Assembly (NCBI GenBank): GCA_026786335.1
Contig: JAJAYG010000403.1
Location: forward strand, 1-9,191
DNA length: 9,191 bases
Source: Chitinophagales bacterium
Lineage (GTDB): Bacteria; Bacteroidota; Bacteroidia; Chitinophagales; UBA10324
Direction: 5' to 3'
Position 1 is the first letter of the stretch. Each line of letters starts with the position of its first letter. The notes below the pieces were generated by a model. It was not told the DNA's origin, made no database searches, and was given only the letters and a program-made list of their open reading frames with translations. Below, piece by piece: positions 6,832-9,191 of the stretch. Made by a program: the position numbers and the translations under genes.

Positions 6832-6862
6832 AATACACCGATTGATGGGGATTACACCGATT
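6832..6862. repeat. Short direct repeat, period 19
   Basis: AATACACCGATT (6832-6843) and ATTACACCGATT (6851-6862) match at 11 of 12 positions and start 19 nt apart, 10 nt past the ABC-F stop. They lie directly before palindromic repeat copy C, so the gap from 6822 to 6957 is mostly repeat sequence without a gene. Confidence 0.6.
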
Positions 6863-6890
6863 AAGCGGAAGAGTAATTACAATGTACGGG

Positions 6891-6930
6891 GGCTCTCCCC
6901 CTTTTTTCAAGGGGGAGCCGGAGGGGGTAA
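6891..6930 (+). repeat. C5/G5 palindromic repeat, copy C, intergenic
   Basis: CTCCCCCTT (6895-6903) and AAGGGGGAG (6909-6917) form a perfect 9-bp stem with a 5-nt loop, followed by CCGGAGGGGGTAA. It is the best-preserved copy and shares block order with copies A and B inside sucA. It lies between the ABC-F stop and the end of the convergent GNAT pseudogene and could also fold in RNA from either strand. Confidence 0.87.
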
Positions 6931-6957
6931 TAAAACAGTTTATAAATTCTCCCAATT

Positions 6958-7452
6958 CTATCTTTCAACTCTGTATATAAAAACTTTTGCATCGCGCTAT
7001 ATAGTTTGTTTCTCTAACAACATTCCGTTTTTCTCCGCAACTTTTATTGAAGGAATATTTTCAGTGACAATAATAGAAATAATTGATTCACTCATTTTAT
7101 TTTCAAAAGCAAAATCCCTGATCGCTATTGCCGCTTCACTTGCAAAACCATTTTTCGAGTATCGTGGGAAAATATGATAGCCGATTTCTAATTCTGTTTT
7201 GCCATCCACTTCCTGTTTCAGTAATCCGCACTGACCTATGAAGTTGCGGGTTTCTTTTTCAATCAAAGCATACATGCCAAAGCCATCAGTTGCGTACCGA
7301 TTCATTGTGCGCTCCATCCATTCAACAGCAAATTGTTTTACATCAGCGAAAGGAAAAAAATATTTTACTGCTTCGGCATTGGAAAGAAATTCCTCCCATG
7401 AAGGCGCATCTTCAAGCGTTAATTTTCTGAAATGAAGACGGGGTGAAATAAT
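6958..7452 (-). pseudogene. GNAT acetyltransferase (RimJ/RimL-like), internal TAG and no standard start
   Basis: GNAT proteins transfer an acetyl group from acetyl-CoA to an amine on a protein or small molecule. The minus-strand frame reads IISPRLHFRKLTLEDAPSWE, then FGMYALIE..NFIGQCGLL, ELEIGYHIFPRYSKNGFASE and PSIKVAEKNGMLLEKQTI, the usual order of strand 1, the central sheet and the acetyl-CoA-binding region. TAG at 6997-6999 stops it, but RDAKVFIYRVER continues in frame to TAG 6958-6960, a normal family C-terminus (a Tyr codon is the likely original). Upstream of ATG 7317, 45 recognisable codons have no ATG, GTG or TTG and a TAA closes the frame at 7486-7488. An ATG at 7465-7467 is one base out of frame, so a 1-nt deletion, or ATG to ATT at 7450, may explain the lost start. 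A 106-residue fragment from 7317 is the only standard ORF. Substrate unknown. Confidence 0.82.
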
Positions 7453-7471
7453 TAATTGCGGGCCATGAGGT

Positions 7472-7504
7472 AGAATCCGGAATTCTTAAAGAACTCCGGA
7501 TTCT
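7472..7504. repeat. Perfect 10-bp inverted repeat (hairpin)
   Basis: AGAATCCGGA (7472-7481) and TCCGGATTCT (7495-7504) are perfect arms around a 13-nt centre that itself holds TTC/GAA. No long U-run follows on either strand, so it is a weak candidate for a terminator. It lies between the glyoxalase fragment and the GNAT pseudogene, where it may be a decayed terminator, a small repeat or a regulatory hairpin. Confidence 0.6.
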
Positions 7505-7554
7505 TTGAGGAACAAAATTAATATTGATCAATGATTTTATTTTATTCAAGCGAA

Positions 7555-7671
7555 TCACTGAAAATTATCGTGTTCCCATTTAACCTCAACCTTCAGACGG
7601 TCAACATAAAACTCTTTTGCTTTTTGTACATCAAACATTCTGAGAATGGGGATTACGTTTAGTATCTGCAG
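7555..7671 (-). pseudogene. Glyoxalase-superfamily gene fragment (N-terminal part only)
   Basis: The minus-strand frame encodes NVIPILRMFDVQKAKEFYVD, then RLKVEVKWEHDNFQ, and stops at TGA 7555-7557. This is the N-terminal strand-helix-strand of the glyoxalase/bleomycin-resistance superfamily, in the form that starts with 'IPILR.FD..KAKEFYVD.L' and normally runs for about 120 residues. Only about 38 codons remain. No homologous sequence follows the stop, and no ATG precedes the conserved block; the first in-frame ATG is inside it. It abuts the 3' end of the T9SS-sorted protein gene (2 nt from the stop codon). It is a remnant without expected function. The remaining 7505-7554 is AT-rich and holds nothing I recognise. 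Confidence 0.7.
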
Positions 7672-7673
7672 AT

Positions 7674-8567
7674 TTAGTGAGTAGAGGTTTTTAAAATCTT
7701 TTGAATATTACGTTGGTTACCATTATTAACAGCAGTAAAATAAATACCGTCCGGAAGTATTTCTAAATCTATTTTAGTCGATTGATTAGCATTGATATTA
7801 TATTCACCATACTTTGATAACGTCTCATTAAATATTTGCATTAATAAATCCTTGTTAGTATGATTGGTAACTAATATTTCTTTATCAAAAAGCGCAGGGT
7901 AAATTGAGTAGTAAGTTAAATTGCCTACATATTCTACTGAATTAATGACCGTATCACATGTTTGCACCAATCCCGAATTATAATATCCTACCAAGCTATC
8001 AGAATAACATCTCAATCCGTCATTAGTATTTTCTGCAAGCGTATAGGTTGGAAAAAGAAAAAAGGTACCACCGATTTCTTCAATAACCTTTTGTGCATCT
8101 TCCCAATATAATGATGACTCATTGTAATTTAATGTCTTTAGGGAATGCCCATTGATATCGATATATCCAATTGAATCTACAATAACATTAAAGCTGTCTA
8201 AAATACTATTGTAAACATTTCCATAAATCAAAATTGTATCCCCGATTTCGGCAGTGAAATCAAATTGAAGTCCCCACTTATTAAAGTCATTGAAGTACCG
8301 ATAAACTTTGCCAGAATCATAAAATAAATAAATGCTATCGGGAAAACCAGTAGCATTTTGATATGCATTTTCAATATGAACAATGCTACATAATCTTCCT
8401 TCTATGATTGTATCAGCAATACTTTCAATTCGAGTATAATCTTCATTATTATTTCCTGAAAACCATTCATGGTTGTAATACCAAATTGATCCAACCGGAG
8501 CAAAAGTTTGCGCAGTAGAAAACTTTACACACACAAAAAAGCATAAGAGGAAAAATAATTTTTTCAT
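7674..8567 (-). CDS. Secreted protein of unknown function with T9SS sorting domain
   Basis: An N-terminal signal peptide (MKKLFFLLCFFVCVKFSTA) with likely cleavage between A19 and Q20 directs Sec export. The last 75 or so residues (from about IYPALFDKEILVTN to RNIQKILK) resemble the type A C-terminal sorting domain that targets proteins to the type IX secretion system, including the late DGIYF motif. The usual YPNP is YPA here. The middle (about 200 residues) is rich in Asn, Asp, Tyr and aromatic strands (GSIWYYNHEWFS, WGLQFDFTAEIGDTILIYGN) and matches no enzyme family I know. The ATG at 8567 is chosen over the GTG one codon upstream. It is divergent from the HTH gene, and an inverted repeat lies 5 nt before the ATG. 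The product is probably cell-surface or extracellular. Confidence 0.85.
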   Translation of the reverse strand: MKKLFFLLCFFVCVKFSTAQTFAPVGSIWYYNHEWFSGNNNEDYTRIESIADTIIEGRLCSIVHIENAYQNATGFPDSIYLFYDSGKVYRYFNDFNKWGLQFDFTAEIGDTILIYGNVYNSILDSFNVIVDSIGYIDINGHSLKTLNYNESSLYWEDAQKVIEEIGGTFFLFPTYTLAENTNDGLRCYSDSLVGYYNSGLVQTCDTVINSVEYVGNLTYYSIYPALFDKEILVTNHTNKDLLMQIFNETLSKYGEYNINANQSTKIDLEILPDGIYFTAVNNGNQRNIQKILKTSTH

Positions 8568-8572
8568 CACAA

Positions 8573-8598
8573 AAAGTTTTCACTAAAAATAAAACTTT
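8573..8598. repeat. Inverted repeat in the leader of the T9SS-protein gene
   Basis: AAAGTTTT (8573-8580) and AAAACTTT (8591-8598) are perfect 8-nt arms around a 10-nt spacer, ending 5 nt upstream of the minus-strand ATG at 8567. It may be an AT-rich leader hairpin or an operator. The low complexity makes chance plausible. Confidence 0.4.
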
Positions 8599-8610
8599 CG
8601 CTGCTTCAAC

Positions 8611-8628
8611 TTCCATAAGCGAATGGAA
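8611..8628. promoter_or_regulatory. Candidate operator between divergent HTH and secreted-protein genes
   Basis: TTCCAT-N6-ATGGAA is a perfect inverted repeat in the 133-nt divergent gap. Its 12-nt half-site spacing, slightly over one helical turn, suits a dimeric XRE-type regulator such as the adjacent gene product. Only one copy is present and binding is not shown. Confidence 0.35.
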
Positions 8629-8700
8629 AGGTTAGAGGTTTTTTCATGAATATGTATATATGCCTAAATAGTTTTTTACCCTCAAAGCCACCTTGCATAA

Positions 8701-8901
8701 GTGGCAGACATTCGCGATACACGATTGCTCAGGAGATTTGGTTCTCATTTGCGGGAGCTGCGCCTTTCGCAAAACTTAACGATAGAACAACTTGCGAATA
8801 AAGCCGATATTGAAATCAGTCAGATATACCGCATTGAATCGGGCAAAATAAATACTACAATTTCTACGCTTAACGCACTTGCCGCTGCTTTGAAACTTTA
8901 G
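8701..8901 (+). CDS. Small XRE-family HTH regulator, C-terminus cut by TAG
   Basis: This is a Cro/C1-type DNA-binding domain of 66 residues. The helix-turn-helix spans LTIEQLANKADIEISQIYRI (26-45), followed by ESGKINTTISTLNALAAALK, the standard last helices. The GTG start at 8701 directly follows an in-frame TAA and gives MADIRDTRLLRRFGSHLREL, as in related proteins. TAG at 8899-8901 interrupts the usual end: the frame continues with LNELVDF to TAA 8923-8925, as in homologues that end '..ALKxxLNEL.DF'. Only the last 8 residues are lost, so DNA binding may survive. No partner gene (for example a HipA-like toxin) is adjacent; the T9SS-protein gene is divergent. Targets are unknown; the inverted repeat at 8611-8628 is a candidate. 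Confidence 0.82.
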   Translation: MADIRDTRLLRRFGSHLRELRLSQNLTIEQLANKADIEISQIYRIESGKINTTISTLNALAAALKL

Positions 8902-8942
8902 CTAAATGAGCTTGTTGATTTTTAATGCAATCTTGATTTTCA

Positions 8943-9191
8943 TTATTCTTTAACAATCTTCCTCACAAAACTTTCATCTCCAACTTTCATTTCAACAAAA
9001 TAAATTCCTGCAATAAATTCATTTCCAAAAGCAACAATTCCGTTTACGTTAAAAATTTCTTTCACTGTTCTTCCGAGCACATCAGTAATTCTGAGATCAG
9101 TTTTTTCATTCAACTGAATTGAAAATTCATCACTTGACGGGTTAGGAAATACAACCGGTCTTATGTCTTCTGTCTTAAATCCTGAGTCGTC
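8943..9191 (-). CDS. T9SS-sorted protein, C-terminal domain only (5' part beyond window)
   Basis: The minus-strand frame is open from the window edge for 82 codons to TAA 8943-8945. It carries a complete type A Por secretion sorting domain: VVFPNPSSDEFSIQL, then LRITDVLGRTV, then the late IAGIYFVEMKVGDESFVRKI segment. Such domains are bound by the type IX machinery and usually removed after export, with the cargo left on the surface or released. The cargo domain lies outside the window, so its activity is unknown. The stop is 17 nt from the full HTH frame end, in convergent arrangement. No terminator hairpin is obvious between them. Confidence 0.93.
   Translation of the reverse strand, partial: DDSGFKTEDIRPVVFPNPSSDEFSIQLNEKTDLRITDVLGRTVKEIFNVNGIVAFGNEFIAGIYFVEMKVGDESFVRKIVKE

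Noticed and set aside
6842..7177. Plus-strand 111-codon ORF containing SPFFQGGAGGG
   Set aside because: It is a translation of the palindromic repeat followed by the antisense of the GNAT pseudogene; no family resemblance.
7238..7435. Plus-strand 65-codon ORF
   Set aside because: Antisense shadow of the GNAT N-terminal coding region.
7472..7504. Hairpin called as a rho-independent terminator
   Set aside because: The stem is strong, but neither strand has a U-run after it, so it is listed as an inverted repeat.
2760..8925. Genome-wide reassignment of TAA or TAG as a sense codon
   Set aside because: TAA and TAG also end sucA, nth, the DDAH-like and ABC-F genes where homologues end, so both still act as stops; at most partial readthrough could apply.
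1..9191. CRISPR array, tRNA, rRNA, insertion sequence with transposase
   Set aside because: No regularly spaced repeats, cloverleaf, rRNA-like segment or transposase frame was found on either strand by reading; the only dispersed repeats are the short palindromes.

Overview
The window looks like a low-GC member of the phylum Bacteroidota. Two proteins end in type IX secretion (Por) sorting domains, a promoter matches the Bacteroidota form TTG-N19-TAnnTTTG, and most start sites lack a strong Shine-Dalgarno. No rRNA, tRNA or CRISPR array is visible.

Layout. Positions 3-1997 (+) hold the 3' two thirds of sucA, the E1 subunit of 2-oxoglutarate dehydrogenase. It carries an in-frame insertion of about 50 codons built from two copies of a C5/G5 palindromic repeat. 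The convergent gene nth (2001-2627, -) encodes endonuclease III. A toxin-antitoxin pair follows on the minus strand (2760-3351); its antitoxin is intact, but its RelE/ParE-type toxin is split by an in-frame TAA. Divergent from it is an intact DDAH-like hydrolase (3451-4209, +). Next come a DUF6934-like gene split by an in-frame TAA (4267-4719) and a 51-residue ORF 6 nt downstream (4726-4881), closed by a clear intrinsic terminator (4909-4937). A complete Uup-type ABC-F ATPase occupies 4968-6821.

The 3' flank of the ABC-F gene holds a short direct repeat and a third copy of the palindromic repeat. Beyond it, on the minus strand, are a GNAT acetyltransferase with an internal TAG and no usable start codon (6958-7452), a strong hairpin (7472-7504), and a 38-codon fragment of a glyoxalase-superfamily gene (7555-7671). 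An intact secreted T9SS-sorted protein (7674-8567, -) is divergent from a small XRE-type HTH protein (8701-8901, +) whose last residues are cut off by TAG. The right edge holds the C-terminal sorting domain of another T9SS cargo (8943-9191, -).

Interpretation. Four accessory genes (toxin, DUF6934, GNAT, HTH) each carry one premature stop with recognisable family sequence continuing in the same frame. The core genes (sucA, nth, DDAH, ABC-F) are uninterrupted. The simplest reading is recent accessory-gene decay alongside spread of a G-rich palindromic repeat, one insertion of which is tolerated inside an essential-type enzyme. Stop-codon readthrough is a less likely alternative that can be tested.
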